A DNA stretch of 64,000 nt from Straminergon stramineum (GCA_963920665.1 OY987272.1:253001-317000), one strand, 5' to 3'. Counted from the first letter of the stretch, positions 12,559 to 24,600 are shown. The notes: generated by a model from the letters alone, not told the origin. A program made the numbers and translations.

Positions 12559-13641
12559 TTTGTTACGCCCATACCTCCTTAGAGTGCCTGAAGTGCTTTA
12601 GTGAGCAAGGGGGACCTTGGGGTGACTTCCCAAGCCTTGCAATAGGTTAAGAAGGGAGAAATGAGAGACTTTTGAGCAAATAGGATGCAATAGCTCCCTA
12701 GATAAGCAGAGCATAGTAGTATGTCATACATTTTTGGAAATCCCTTGAGAAGACTCTTATAATCGTTCAAAGAACACGTGATTTAGACTAGTAGGCTAGA
12801 AGTTATGACCATTTAAAGTTGAGGGTGTGCTAATGGTGCCGGGACACTCAAAGGCTCAGTGAGAGGGGTTTCCAAAGAATCCCTCAACAAAGTATGACAT
12901 GTAGCATATCATTGGAAAGCTATAAAGACAAGGAAGCTAGAATGCTAAGCATTATGAGGTTCTAAGACATGAGCTAGATGTCATGGTCAAGAGAAGGGTT
13001 GTGGTGAAGGCTTGACGCTACTCTTGGTGAACCTAAATCTTTGGAGGGCCATAACTTGGTGAGAACTTGTCTAAATGGGACAAGTAAATAGTCTATCGAC
13101 ATTAACTCGTTGTGTAGATATCCAAAATGGGATCACATGTGGGATTTGAAGACTAGAACGCAAAATTACGCCATTTGAAAGTTCAGAAGTCCAAATGGAG
13201 TTAGAACTTGGGGATTTCGGTTGCGACATGGGTGGTCTTATAAAACCCAAGGGGGGGGAGGGACTACCAAATGCCACAGAAAGTACTATAGGAGGAGTTG
13301 GTCTCCCTTCTAACTCCCTCTTGGAGCTTTGGTGAGTCCCAGTGACTCATGGGTGGTGATGCAACTTCACCACCGGCTTCAAGGCTCCATGGGACACTTG
13401 TGTATGTCCCAGGGCACCGGTTGGTTGGAATCCCACTCCTTGCTAAGCCTTTGGCATGTGTTTCAAGTTGTGAGTCCCAATTAGTGTTGGTATGAGAGTA
13501 GCAAATACACAACGAGCCTAGTATGAAGTGGGGTGACAACCAAGGGCGGTTAAGACTATGGTGAATAGTGTCACCGTAAGTCCTACCATAGTAAGATGGA
13601 AATTCCGCCCCATGTCATCAAGTGACATGCTAGGTGTTACA
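12559..13641 (+). repeat. Possible solo LTR-like block, GC-richer than its surroundings
   Basis: The block has clearly higher GC than the flanks. It starts TGTTACGCCCATACC, like many plant LTRs that begin TGTTAC or TGTAAC, and a TG...CA unit could close at 'gtgttaca' near 13641. It contains short repeats such as 'gtgagtcccagtgactcatg' and 'tggggtgacttccc'. No second copy, primer-binding site or polyprotein was found in the window, and no target duplication could be confirmed. The LTR call is therefore tentative. The frames at 13071-13277 and 13264-13539 (minus) are unsupported. Confidence 0.25.
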
Positions 13642-15938
13642 ATTGGAGTGTGTGCTAGTAGTCATGGGGACTGGGATTTAGCAATGTGAGTTGGAAATGA
13701 CAACTAATGCTGTGAATGCATGGCATGTATAGTGTTAGTTAGTTTAGGCCTAAGTGAGACTAGAATTGGAGCATGGTGAGCCCAAAAAGTTGTGAAGGGC
13801 TCTTAAAGTCTATTTGGATCTGTAAGGTGTTTCTAGGGCCGCAACAGTGTTTCTAGAGCCATTGTGCTCATTTGTTATTGTTTTTGGATCTTGCTTTGAA
13901 GGGCATTCAGGTCCCTTTAAAGCATATTTGCTTTCTTTGTTTTAAGTGTTTTGCTTTGTTTAACTATTTGATACTAATCCTAGAGAAGTTCCAAAAGAAT
14001 TCTTGCAATATCATTAGTTGGAACCTTCTAGCTTAGTTAGATTTTGTGTTTTGATATAAATCCTAGCGACCATTCCATTGAATTTGGCGAGGCTATTTGC
14101 AAGATACTAGATTTTTGTCCCAAATTCCATCTTTGGTGAAATCTTTTAGAGATTGTGGGATTTTGGCTAACACTTGTGGTTATTTTCTTGTATTTTGGGG
14201 TGTTTGTCTAACCCTTATGCTATTTCTTGTATTCTAAGTGATGTCCTAACCCCTACTAACCTTCTTCACTCAAGTTGATTTAGTATTTTCCTTAGTTCCA
14301 CAAATATGGCAAAGCTTTGACTTTGGTGTTGCAATTTAGAGTTAATAGAAGCTTTCTTGATCTTGTGGTTTATAGTTATCCTTGTCATGATGAAGCCTTG
14401 ACCTATAGGATTCTATATATTCTAGGTTTTTCATATCACGGTGAAGCTTTGACTTCAAACATTAGAAACATATTTTAGAATTACTTCCACTAGAATTGAA
14501 GTCAATGCAATCCAATTTAATTAAAACTCCAATTTGATTAGAGAGAAAAAAAAATTTCTTTTGATTAAATTTCAACAACAAACATTAGATCAAATTTGAG
14601 GGCATGAAGAGTCCGTGAGTTATTTTGAATTCCCAAGTTGTAGGAACTCACCAGATCAATAGTATGACGTGGCATAGTCATTGCCACATCAAAAAATAAT
14701 ATTATTTCTAATAATTTTTGAAAAAAAATTATTCCTTAATTCAGTTTTAGGTTTATTAGTACTTGTAGAAATTTTTTGGGAAAAAATTCATTTTTTTTCA
14801 AAAATTGGGAAATTCAACCCATTATAGGCTGATTCCCAATTTCTAACAACACAAGGAACAATGCAAGGAACATCCCTGAAATGGAAAAAGTTTTGATCTC
14901 AATTCAAACCTTTGAAATTAGTTTTTATTTCAATTTTAATTTCAAATCCTTGAAAAGGATTGTATAGGATTTGTAGAGATTTACAAAAACATATTAACTT
15001 AAAATATAGATTAAAAATGAGCAAAATACTAAAAGATAAAGTTTAGAATACAAATTGGATGAACTTAGGGAGCTTCTACCCATCCAAGCTCAAATTAAGA
15101 ATTCACATGAGAAATTTTAACTTATGAACATAACAACAATTTGAAGTCAATTCAATTATAATAATCATTAGAAAAGTATAGATGAAGCTTGAATTGCCCT
15201 TCCAAAGGCCAAACTCCATTTAGTAATAATTTCCTTTAGAAACATCAAATTTGAATGGGTTTTATATATTTGAAAATGGCACGATTGGATCTACAATTTA
15301 TAATAGAAACCTTTCATCTAAAAACTCTTAGCTTCAAAAACACAGAATCCTAGTTTAGTTCGGTTGTTCGGCTTAAGTTGGAATTGTTTTAAGTTATTAG
15401 TTGGCTTATTTTACAATTCATACTAATTTGGCAAATAGGAAGATTCATAGCTTGGGAGGCACTATGGACCATGCCTAGGCACCCATATAGAAGATTGGGT
15501 ATCTTAATACTAAGAACCTATACTAGTTGTGCTTTTTTAATACCAACAGTGGGTATTAAAGTCCTCACAGTTAGTGAAGGAGAAGGTCAAGGTCAAAGTA
15601 GCTCCATCTAGAGCTTGAATCGCCCTCTTATGTGCAGAACAACCAATAATTAGATGGGATAAGTTGACACCATTTAAGCCAATATATTTTCCAAAGAACT
15701 TTTGTTTATGCAATGAGGGTTTGGCTCTAAAGTAGCTTTGATATGGGGTTCATCTATAAGAATTAGACGTAGAGGCATTATTTGGAGTCAAAGTGAACTC
15801 CAATGGTTAAAAATCCTCATTGTTGGAAGATACCAACTTTGTAGAGAAGGTGGAGTGGATATGGATGACCACCCATCAACGCACGATTGTTCCAAACACA
15901 TAGTTGATCATTGTCAATGAAGCAAAAGGTTTAGCATT
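13642..15938. other. AT-rich gene-free DNA upstream of the phytochrome leader
   Basis: No gene was recognised. A ~64-bp segment at 14817-14880 recurs in the same orientation at 62598-62661 and is listed separately. The 60-residue frame at 15738-15920 matches no family I know. Confidence 0.35.
14817..14880 (+). repeat. Dispersed repeat shared with 62598-62661, copy 1
   Basis: The segment begins 'cccattataggctgattccc' and ends 'aaggaacatccctgaaa'. The same layout with about 12 substitutions occurs at 62598-62661. The family is unknown. Confidence 0.6.
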
Positions 15939-15960
15939 TTGCTTTCCTTCTGGCTCCCTT

Positions 15961-16040
15961 CCTTCCCCCCTTTCCTTCCATCATTTTCTTTCCTTCCCTT
16001 CCTTCCCCCCTTTCCTTCCATCATTTTCTTTCCTTCCCTC
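15961..16040 (+). repeat. Perfect 40-bp tandem duplication in a pyrimidine tract
   Basis: Positions 15961-16000 (starting ccttcccccctttccttcc) are repeated without visible change at 16001-16040 apart from the last base. The repeat lies in a CT-only tract at the upstream edge of the phytochrome leader. Such tracts can form triplex DNA or serve as plant Y-patch-like promoter sequence, but no function is shown. Confidence 0.9.
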
Positions 16041-16866
16041 CCTTCCCTCCCTTTTCTTTCGTTTTCTTTCCTAGTCTTTCCTTCCATCCCTGGCGGGCAG
16101 GCGCCTGAACTTCAGTTGCGTGTCCCTCTTCCCCTCCTTCTTTCTCGTCCTCGTCCATATCCTCCCTTGTGCTGCTTCCCTCCTCGTGCCCTGGCTTTGT
16201 TGCAAGTAACTTCCCCTCTCTGCACCCCCGTCGTGAGTCAGACTAGGTACCCCTTGTTAACATACTTACCCATTCTCATTCAATTCGGCCCCCATCCCCT
16301 CCCGTCCCCTCCTTTTCCACGCCCAGCTAGGTCCCCTCTCGGCTCGGCTCGGCTCTCCTCTTCTCGTCGTCTCCTCTCCTCCGGCTCCTGCTGCTCCGTC
16401 TGCTATCCTCGCCAGCCTTGGCATCGCCGTGGCAGCCTCCTAGGCAGGGCTTTGGTCGTACTGCAGCCAACTTACTCTTCGGCTGCTGCCCCTCCCCCCC
16501 CTGCTCAGCTGGCACCAGGATGCTCCACCGCAATCGACCGCCAAAGGGCCACCCCGGGACATGACTTAGACACGGCCATCAGGGCTGCGGCAGGAACTGC
16601 ATCCCATCTCCACCTCTCGCACCAAGGAAGCCAAGGCCACCACCTGGTGCTGCTGCTGGGATTGCGTTTCTGCTGCTGTCGTTCTTACGGAGATCGTGCT
16701 AAGCTGCTGCTGGTTCCGTCGCTCTTGGCCAGGGGTAGGGTGGTCGGTGCTGGGTCACTGAACTGAGCTCAACGCTGACGACGACTGGTGCTGCTGCGTG
16801 GGGTGAGAGTGTCGTTGGTTTCATAGCACGAGTGTGCGGCCATGGTAGAGTGAATGAGCGAGTGTG

Positions 16867-16891
16867 TGAGGGAGGGAGAGAGAGAGAGAGA
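16867..16891 (+). repeat. GA microsatellite in the phytochrome leader
   Basis: An uninterrupted purine run of the form 'gagggagggagagagagaga' lies about 490 bp before the phytochrome start codon. GA repeats in plant 5' regions can bind BBR/BPC GAGA factors. A regulatory role here is inference. Confidence 0.8.
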
Positions 16892-17378
16892 TGCTGTGGC
16901 CTGCGGGGACAGAAGATGAGGTGGGAAGATGCCAGGGAAGCTGCTGCCTGCCATTGGGGAGCGCTCGCTAGACCCAACCGGTCTTGGAGCTTGGACAAGC
17001 TGGACAGAATCCGGGTGGGGCGAAAGCGAGAGCGAGAGCGAGCCTGGGTGGGGATTCCGCGTTACCTTTACCGTCGTCACCTAACCCTCTGACGAGCTTG
17101 CAATCCGCTTCCTCGCTCTCGGAAATCTGCGTGGGTAGGAAATCAATATGGTTTGTGGACGCTCCTGTTGATTGTGAGTGCGCCGTCGGATGGCCCGAGA
17201 TTGAACAGGCCGTGGGCACAGGTGTGACCCCAGTGCGCTTGCTGGGCCGCGGAATTGTTTGTTTATTCGTCTGTCTCTCTGTTTTGGAACCTTTCTCGCC
17301 CGCAGAACAGGTCCACGGGATTGCGAGCGATTCTTCTTCGCTGAGTCGTAGGCTGTAACGCAAGTAGGAGTATGCAAG

Positions 17379-20300
17379 ATGTCGACTTCCAAGTTGGCGT
17401 ACTCTTCAGGGAGTTCGGTGAAATCGAAGCACAGTTTGCGGGTGGCGCAAACCACCGCAGATGCTAAGCTGCAGGCCGTGTATGAAGAGTCGGGCGATTC
17501 CGGGGACTCCTTCGATTACTCCAAATCCGTTCATGCGTCCAAGTCCACGGGCGAGACGGTGCCAGCGCAAGCGGTCACCGCGTACCTGCAGCGGATGCAG
17601 CGAGGGGGTCTCGTGCAGACGTTCGGATGCATGCTGGCCGTGGAAAAGAGTAGTTTTAGGGTTGTAGCCTACAGCGAGAATGCGCCAGAGATGCTTGACT
17701 TGATGCCGCAAGCGGTCCCCAGTGTGGGGCAGCAGTTGGATGTGCTGGGCATCGGCACGGATGCGCGCAGTTTGTTTACGCCGTCCAGCGCCACCGCGCT
17801 GGAAAAGGCCGCAAGTGTTGTGGATGTGACCATGATGAACCCTATCTCCGTGAACTGTCGAAGCTCGGGCAAGCCCTTCTATGCCATTCTGCATCGCATT
17901 GATGTGGGGCTGGTGATCGATTTCGAGCCCGTGCGTCCCCATGATGCCATCGTGTCGACCGCGGGCGCGCTGCAGTCGCACCTCTTAGCCACCAAGGCCA
18001 TCTCGCGACTGCAGGGCCTGCCGGGCGGCGACATTGGCCTTCTATGCGATACCGTCGTGGAAGAGGTGCGGGAGCTGACCGGCTACGATCGCGTCATGGC
18101 CTACAAGTTTCACGAAGATGAACATGGCGAGGTTTTGGCCGAGATTCGGCGCTCGGATTTGGAACCGTACCTGGGCTTGCATTACCCCGCCACCGACATC
18201 CCCCAGGCCTCGCGCTTCCTGTTTATGAAGAACCGCGTGCGCATGATCGGGGACTGCTATGCCCCGCCCGTGAAAGTGATGCAGGACAAGGATTTGCGGC
18301 AGCCCGTCAGCCTGGCGGGCTCCACGTTGCGCGCGCCGCACGGCTGCCATGCGCAGTACATGGGCAACATGAATTCCATCGCGTCGTTGGTCATGGCCGT
18401 GATCGTGAATGATTCGGACGAGGAGGCCACTGCTGCGCGGGGGGGGCAGCAGCAGCGCGAGCGCAAGCTCTGGGGCTTGGTGGTGTGTCACCACACGTCG
18501 CCGCGCACCGTGTCGTTCCCGTTGCGCTCGGCCTGTGAGTTTCTGATGCAGGTGTTTGGATTGCAGCTCAACATGGAAGTGGAGCTGTCTGCGCAATTAC
18601 GCGAGAAGCATATTTTGCGCACGCAGACTCTGCTGTGTGACATGTTGTTACGGGATGCCCCCATTGGCATCGTGTCCCAGTCGCCCAACATTATGGATTT
18701 GGTTAAGTGTGACGGCGCCGCCCTGTACTACGGCAAACGCTTCTGGCTCCTGGGGACCACGCCGACGGAGGCCCAGGTCAAGGAAATTGCGGACTGGCTC
18801 TTGGAATACCATCAGGATTCCACTGGGCTGAGTACGGATAGTCTGGCCGATGCCGGCTACCCTGGTGCTGGCCAGCTCGGGGATGCCGTGTGTGGCATGG
18901 CCGCTGCCAAGATCACACCCAAAGATTTTCTTTTCTGGTTCAGGTACCGACCAGCGCACTGCATACTTTCCTGCCTCCTCTTTCTCCGCTGTGTGATCTT
19001 GTATTTGGTCGATGGATTCAATCTCCTCGGCCTCTTCACCTCACCCGTCCGTCTCGTTTGTATTCCGGTAGCCTATGTAGCTTGTAACTGCTGCAGGTGC
19101 CGGTCATGAATTTGGATATGAATGAGAAGATTATTCTTCCATTTTTGTTTGATTGTGCATCTATTGGGATGATTCCTCGCCTCTCCTTTCCTTCACAAGG
19201 CCGTCGTTCTCTGCTGAATTGGTTCTCATACCTTTGCACTGTTTAGGTCGCACACCGCCAAGGAGATCAAGTGGGGAGGTGCAAAGCACGATCCCGATGA
19301 GAAGGACGATGGTAGAAAAATGCATCCCCGCTCATCGTTCAAGGCCTTTCTGGAAGTTGTGAAGAGGAGAAGTTCACCATGGGAGGACATAGAAATGGAC
19401 GCAATTCACTCTCTTCAGCTCATTTTGAGGGGTTCCTTTCAGGATATTGATGACAGTGATACAAAAACTATGATCCACGCCCGACTGAACGACTTAAAGC
19501 TTCAAGGCATGGACGAGCTCAGTACAGTCGCGAGCGAAATGGTTAGGTTGATAGAGACTGCTACGGCACCTATTCTTGCCGTGGATTCAAGTGGATTTAT
19601 TAATGGTTGGAACGCGAAAGTAGCTGAACTGACTGGACTTCCAGTTGGAGAAGCCATGGGTCGGTCACTGGTCAAAGATTTAATTTTAGAGGAATCCGTC
19701 GAGGTTGTGGAGCGACTACTCTACCTTGCCTTACAGGGTAACAGCAACTTTCCTATAATTGTTTATCTGTTCAATTACAGGACGTACAAGTTGTTTGGGT
19801 TCAAGAGTTTACGTATGGGATCGTTTTGGTTTAGAATCAACCCCTACATATTTGAAGCTCCTTTTCTGATGTTTGTTGTGCGTGGGTCATGTGCGTAGCA
19901 TCGCTGACTTCGTTAGTTGGTACCGGAAAAATGTTAGTGAGTGCGATCAATCTGTCAAACGCGGCACTTTGATTGTGTATTCGGAGAACTAGGGACTAGG
20001 CATCATGTGATTTGTGCCCTCAGCTTCTCCATACTTTATTGGCATATTTGTGATTGTTTTGAAAGTTTTATTGTTTGACAAAGTTATTTTGGCTGTCTCT
20101 CAATTAGGGTAAATATGTTGACGGAATCCTATGCTCATCATCTGCAGGTGATGAAGAACAGAATGTTGAGATACAATTGAAGACCTACGGGCCACAAAAG
20201 GAGAAGGATGCAGTAATCTTGATAGTGAATGCATGTTCAAGCAGAGATGTAACAGACAACGTGGTTGGAGTTTGTTTCGTGGGGCAGGACGTGACAGGTC

Positions 20301-22251
20301 AAAAACAGGTCCTGGACAAGTTCACTCGAATACAAGGGGACTATAAAGCAATTGTGCAGAATCCCAACCCTCTGATTCCTCCTATATTCGGCACTGATGA
20401 GTACGGATATTGCTCTGAGTGGAATCCGTCAATGGAAAAATTGACTGGGTGGAAGAGGGAAGAGGTACGTTTACGAGACTTAATTTTGTTTTCAATTTGC
20501 TAGAATTATTATGTTGATAACGACTTAGCTGTTGCCATAAGTCAGCATATTCCAGGTTAGCCCGAGTTTTTGTGATCGAACATTTCACGTGTTTCCTCAC
20601 TGCTCCAAATTCTGCGAACAATGATCTAGCGGGTCAACATGTGACTAGCTGAATTGATCTACAGTGGTTAGATGGATCTGAAGCCTGCGTTAAGCAACTC
20701 AGCCTGTAATTGGTATTTTCTCACTTGTTTCTTTTGAAATTCAGGTGCTTGGAAAATTGCTAGTGGGTGAAATTTTTGGAATGCAACTGATGTGCTGCCG
20801 GCTGAAGGGCCAAGATGCAATGACGAAATTCATGATTGTTCTTAATAGTGCAATGGACGGTCAAGATACAGACCGATTTCCCTTCTCTTTCTTTGATCGA
20901 CAAGGGAAATACGTGGATTCCCTTCTGACTGTCAATAAGAGAACTGATGCGGAGGGTAGCATTACTGGCGTGTTCTGCTTTTTGCACACAACTAGTGTGG
21001 AATTGTTGCAGGTAAGAGTCTTCGTATGAACTCGCATATAGTACTTTGTCTTCTTTTGAACTCGCATATAGTACTTTGTGGTTTCTGAGCTGACACTCAT
21101 TCGTTTTGTGCGTAGGCATTGACAGTTCAACGGGCAACTGAAAAAGTAGCTTTTGCGAAGCTCAAGGAATTAGCTTACATTCGACAAGAGATCAAGAATC
21201 CATTGTACGGTATCATGTTCACACGCAATTTAATGGAAGAAACAGACTTGTCCGAGGACCAAAGGCAGTTCGTGGAAACTAGTGCTGTATGTGAACGTCA
21301 ATTGCGCAAAATATTGGACGATATGGATCTTGAGAGCATTGAGGACGGGTTGGTTCCGAATGCATTTCCTGTGTGTCCTGCCAGTTGTCGTCTGTGCATT
21401 GGTCAGTTTTTTCTGTTCTATGTGCTCGTGATAGCCTGCTGGAATTGCTTAGAGATAGCGTGCTTTCGAATTTTCTTGTTCTAAACATGTGTAGACACGG
21501 TTTATCAGAGTTTGGTGTTGAAGATTTCTGTTCTTATATGTCTACGCTGGATACTGCCTGAGCAGGTACCTAGAGCTGGAAACAACTGAGTTCGAGATGG
21601 GAACAGTGATGGATGCTGTTGTCAGTCAAGGAATGACCACATCTAGAGAAAAGGGACTCCAGTTGATCCGGGAGACTCCTAGGGAGATCAAGAACATGTG
21701 TTTATTTGGGGACCAAGTTCGATTACAGCAAGTTCTTGCAGACTTTTTGTTGAATGCTGTGCGATTCACCCCATCCTCAGAAGGTTGGGTCGGGATCAAG
21801 GTGGTCCCAACAAAGAAGCGCCTGGGTGGAGGCGTTCATGTTATGCATCTAGAATTCAGGTTCGTATTTTTCTCTACTCTCTGATTTGAAGAGTAGTTGC
21901 AATTCGTTGCAGGGAGGCTTTTTTTGCTGAGCTCGAGGCTAAGCTGGAAATATGATCCATTGTTCCGCGCTGAGTTTATTGGTAGTGGCTACATACGAAT
22001 TTGAAGATGGATGCTTTTGGGTATGCAGAGTAACCCATCCAGGAATGGGGCTTCCTGAGGAGCTCGTTCATGAGATGTTTGACCGAGGACGAGGCATGAC
22101 TCAAGAAGGTCTGGGGCTAAGTATGTGTCGTAAACTTGTAAAGCTAATGAATGGTAATGTTGAATATATTAGAGAGACAGGTAAGAGCTACTTTTTAGTT
22201 GAAGTAGAGCTTCCTTTGGCTCAAAGGGATGATGCAGGCAGTGTGAGATAA
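17379..22251 (+). CDS. PHY: Phytochrome (red/far-red photoreceptor), seven exons, 1129 aa
   Basis: Joined exons: 17379-18943, 19247-19737, 20148-20464, 20745-21011, 21116-21348, 21566-21859 and 22029-22251, all with GT/AG introns and consistent phases (3390 nt with stop). The protein is a bilin-binding red/far-red photoreceptor that moves from cytosol to nucleus when photoactivated. Order of parts: Ser-rich N-terminus with [16 protein letters not shown] with DIP motif at 273-275 and chromophore Cys323 followed by His324 ([10 protein letters not shown]); PHY domain to about 600 with WFR at 520-522 and PRSSF at 549-553 in the tongue; PAS-A from about 620; PAS-B about 755-880; histidine-kinase-related domain about 895-1129. 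The H-box reads RQEIKNPL, so Gln904 replaces the phospho-accepting His, as is normal in plants. The start fits the family N-terminus, and the length is typical (about 1120-1130 aa). Introns after 685, 957 and 1055 fall where plant phytochrome introns usually lie; those at 522, 791 and 880 are additional. Exon 1 is much GC-richer than exons 2-7. Confidence 0.97.
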
Positions 22252-22563
22252 GACCTCATGCTTGCGGGCAAGTAGACCCTTCGCCAATCCAATGCGTTTC
22301 TTGCACGAATTTATTGTATGTTGACATCAGACACTGGAGTCGAAGTACAGAGCACTGTGCCAGTAATCGTGGATCGTAGAGCATGGAGATATGAACTGCA
22401 GCTCGAACTGTCTGAGTTCACTCGTGTCACGAACTAAGGCTTTCTTATTGTCAAAAGTATCACTTTTCACGTAGGCGTCAGTTGGTCCATCGCTTCCTGA
22501 ATTCGCTGGTTTGACCCCTTATCCCTTCGGTGACCAGGTGACCCGTAGGTGACCAGGTGACCC

Positions 22564-22760
22564 CTATGTGTATCACAGAAATCCAAAATAGGTGACTGTA
22601 CGAAGGTGATTGCAATATGCTCGTGCACTGTCATGAGAGAAATTGACTGTCAATGGGTGACTACTACGTGCATCACAGGAATCCAGAACTCACGACTGTA
22701 CAGTGCGAAGGTACCTGCCACATGCACTTGCAGTGTCATGAGAGTAATTGACTGTCAATG
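22564..22760 (+). repeat. ~98-bp tandem duplication downstream of the phytochrome gene
   Basis: Unit one (22564-22657) and unit two (22665-22760) share 'tgcatcacag-aatccaga', 'gactgtac', 'gtgcactgtcatgagag' and 'aattgactgtcaatg' in order. A separate 17-bp doublet 'ggtgaccaggtgacccgta' lies just before at 22530-22563. The units sit 300-500 bp past the stop codon, so they may be in the 3' UTR or just beyond it. No polyadenylation signal of the AATAAA type was seen. Confidence 0.8.
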
Positions 22761-24316
22761 TAAATCAAATGTGGTGAAGAGAAAGAACTTGGTTTAAGAT
22801 AGTTGAATTCTTGGGGATGAGAAGATAAGACACATGATGGGACATATTATCCCAAAATATAATCAACAAAGCAAGTCCATTGTACTGTTATGAGCACCCC
22901 ATTCTGCCAGTCAAACGATTTTGTGTAGTGTACAATATAATTGGCATTTTCCGTCTTGTATAATTATTATTCAATTCTTTATGCAATTCCTATCAAGCAT
23001 ACCCCGATTTGGGTCTCCAGAAAGCAGATTTTCTATTGTGGGGAATTGTTTTATTTAATATTCATGGTTTTACATAATGATTGTTTGAAAAACATTGGTG
23101 ATGAATTTTTTAATTCAATTGTATAGATATGTAAGAAGCATCCATTCTTTGCATCTTTCATAGTAGAAATCACACCATTAACCCTGAAATGATGTTGTGT
23201 TCTCATATACAAATGCATACTCCATTGTATTCAAAGTGCAATTATTGTTCAACGATCATTTTGGAAGCCAAGTTTGCATTTGATTAAGGTGGGATTTTTA
23301 CACAGCAAGCTCTTGCAAGTGTGCTACACAGTTGTTCAATCAAAATTGGATTTTACAAAAACAATTTTTTTTGAGGAATTTGTGAATGTGCTTAGGTGTT
23401 TGACTATTTGTATATGAAGTCCATACAGTGGAGTGCGGTTTGAAAAGGACAGATGTGTTAGCTGAAAAAGTTCACATGTGTAGTCCTTGGTCTCTACACC
23501 AGTTGCTAGGTAAGTTTGCACTGGAAGCATTGGTCTCCAAGCAAATTATCGTTCATGAGCTTGTGAAGATATGATGTACAGTACACCCTTGCAACATGAC
23601 TCTAGAAAGTGAGCTATACTTCATGTTTGCTTGATTTTGTTTGTACTTATGACCATTAACAAGATAATTAGAATCTATATTTTAAATTAGATTTTTCCAT
23701 TTGATCTTCACTCTATAACTAATTTTGTACATTTAAGCTTGGTGCTGCAATTGATTTGCCAAAATTTAGTTAAAAATAGAAATATCTATTTTATAAAAAA
23801 TTGTTTATACAAAATCTCACATTGAACTCTTCATAGATTATATTTTTGTAACTTAGTGGGCTGTTTTTTAATATAAATTATATGGGTATGGATGTTTTCT
23901 ATGTATCTACACAATCAAATCAAAAGAATCCATTGCCAATGTTTTTCAACCAACTCTCACATAAAACTATAAAAATAAAATAAAACAATTCACCGATAAT
24001 GGACTTTTGCTTTTTTGAAATCCAAATTTGGTAGGAATGATGAAAATTGCATGAAGTATTGAATGGTAATTATGTAAAACAAAAAACGCCAATTATAATC
24101 TATATGATGCAAAATTCTTTGAGTAGTAGAATAGGGTGTTTGTAACATTTCTTCTAGGTACTGTACATATCTATAACTACACAACTACAATGTGGTACTT
24201 ATAATTTGACTATTGTTGTTTTTGAAAAATTGTCTATCCCAAAGGTATTATAAGTTTCTATGTTCTTCATTATATATACCATAATCTTAAGCCTAAACTT
24301 CTCTTAAGTGGTAGTT
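22761..24316. other. Gene-free DNA downstream of phytochrome
   Basis: AT-rich. No gene, repeat or coding-like stretch was recognised. Frames of 60-65 residues at 22941-23126, 23336-23530 and 23990-24184 appear random. Confidence 0.4.
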
Positions 24317-24332
24317 AGTTGTATTATTCTTT

Positions 24333-24600
24333 TTTTTAAACATACAACCTTCAAGGGCCGCAACTAGACTGACACAACATCCAAGGCAACTTGGCTTAAA
24401 CCAAGAATTACCCTCCTTAGGTATCCCCACCAAGAACAAGTGGAGGAACAAAATCCCTCCCTATGTGAACAAAGTTAGCACAAGGAACCCCCATGTGAAC
24501 AATGTTAGCATGGGGAGTTGAACTAGGAATCTCATGGATTCCATTGGAAGTCCTTGCCCCTTGGCCATCACCCTAGGGTAGTTAAGGTCATTTTGGACCA
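24333..24600 (-). mobile_element. tRNA-derived SINE with 16-bp target-site duplication
   Basis: The element lies on the minus strand and is 268 bp long. Its head carries TGGCCAAGGGG, fitting the pol III A-box TRGCNNAGYNGG, and about 32 nt later AGTTCAACTCC, fitting the B-box GGTTCRANYCC. The body contains two copies of a 'tgttcacatggggg/aggga' phrase. The 3' end finishes in an A-rich tail (tttaaaaaaaa on the minus strand). It is flanked by identical 16-bp direct repeats, AGTTGTATTATTCTTT, at 24317-24332 and 24601-24616. An A/B-box promoter head, an A-tail and a long perfect target duplication together define a tRNA-derived SINE inserted by LINE machinery. The perfect duplication suggests a recent insertion. 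The family name and partner LINE are unknown. Confidence 0.88.

Larger units (their letters stand above)
15940..17378 (+). promoter_or_regulatory. Promoter and 5' leader region of the phytochrome gene
   Basis: Base composition switches here from AT-rich spacer to GC-rich DNA that continues into the first coding exon. The region contains a pyrimidine tract (15940-16090), a purine GA-repeat (about 16867-16891) and several short upstream ATGs. A C-rich acceptor-like 'ctcgcccgcag' at about 17295-17305 could end a leader intron, but I cannot place a donor with confidence. No clear TATA box was identified. The transcription start and any leader intron are inference. What is visible is the composition change and the absence of another gene in the 1.4 kb before the phytochrome ATG. 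Confidence 0.5.

Noticed and set aside
15939..16766. 275-residue plus-strand open frame before the phytochrome
   Set aside because: The first part is translated CT repeat (Pro/Phe/Ser/Leu low complexity), frames are open on both strands because of GC richness, and no domain is present. It is leader or promoter DNA.
24333..24600. A true tRNA gene at the SINE head
   Set aside because: No complete cloverleaf could be drawn, and the body, tail and long target duplication indicate a retroposon.
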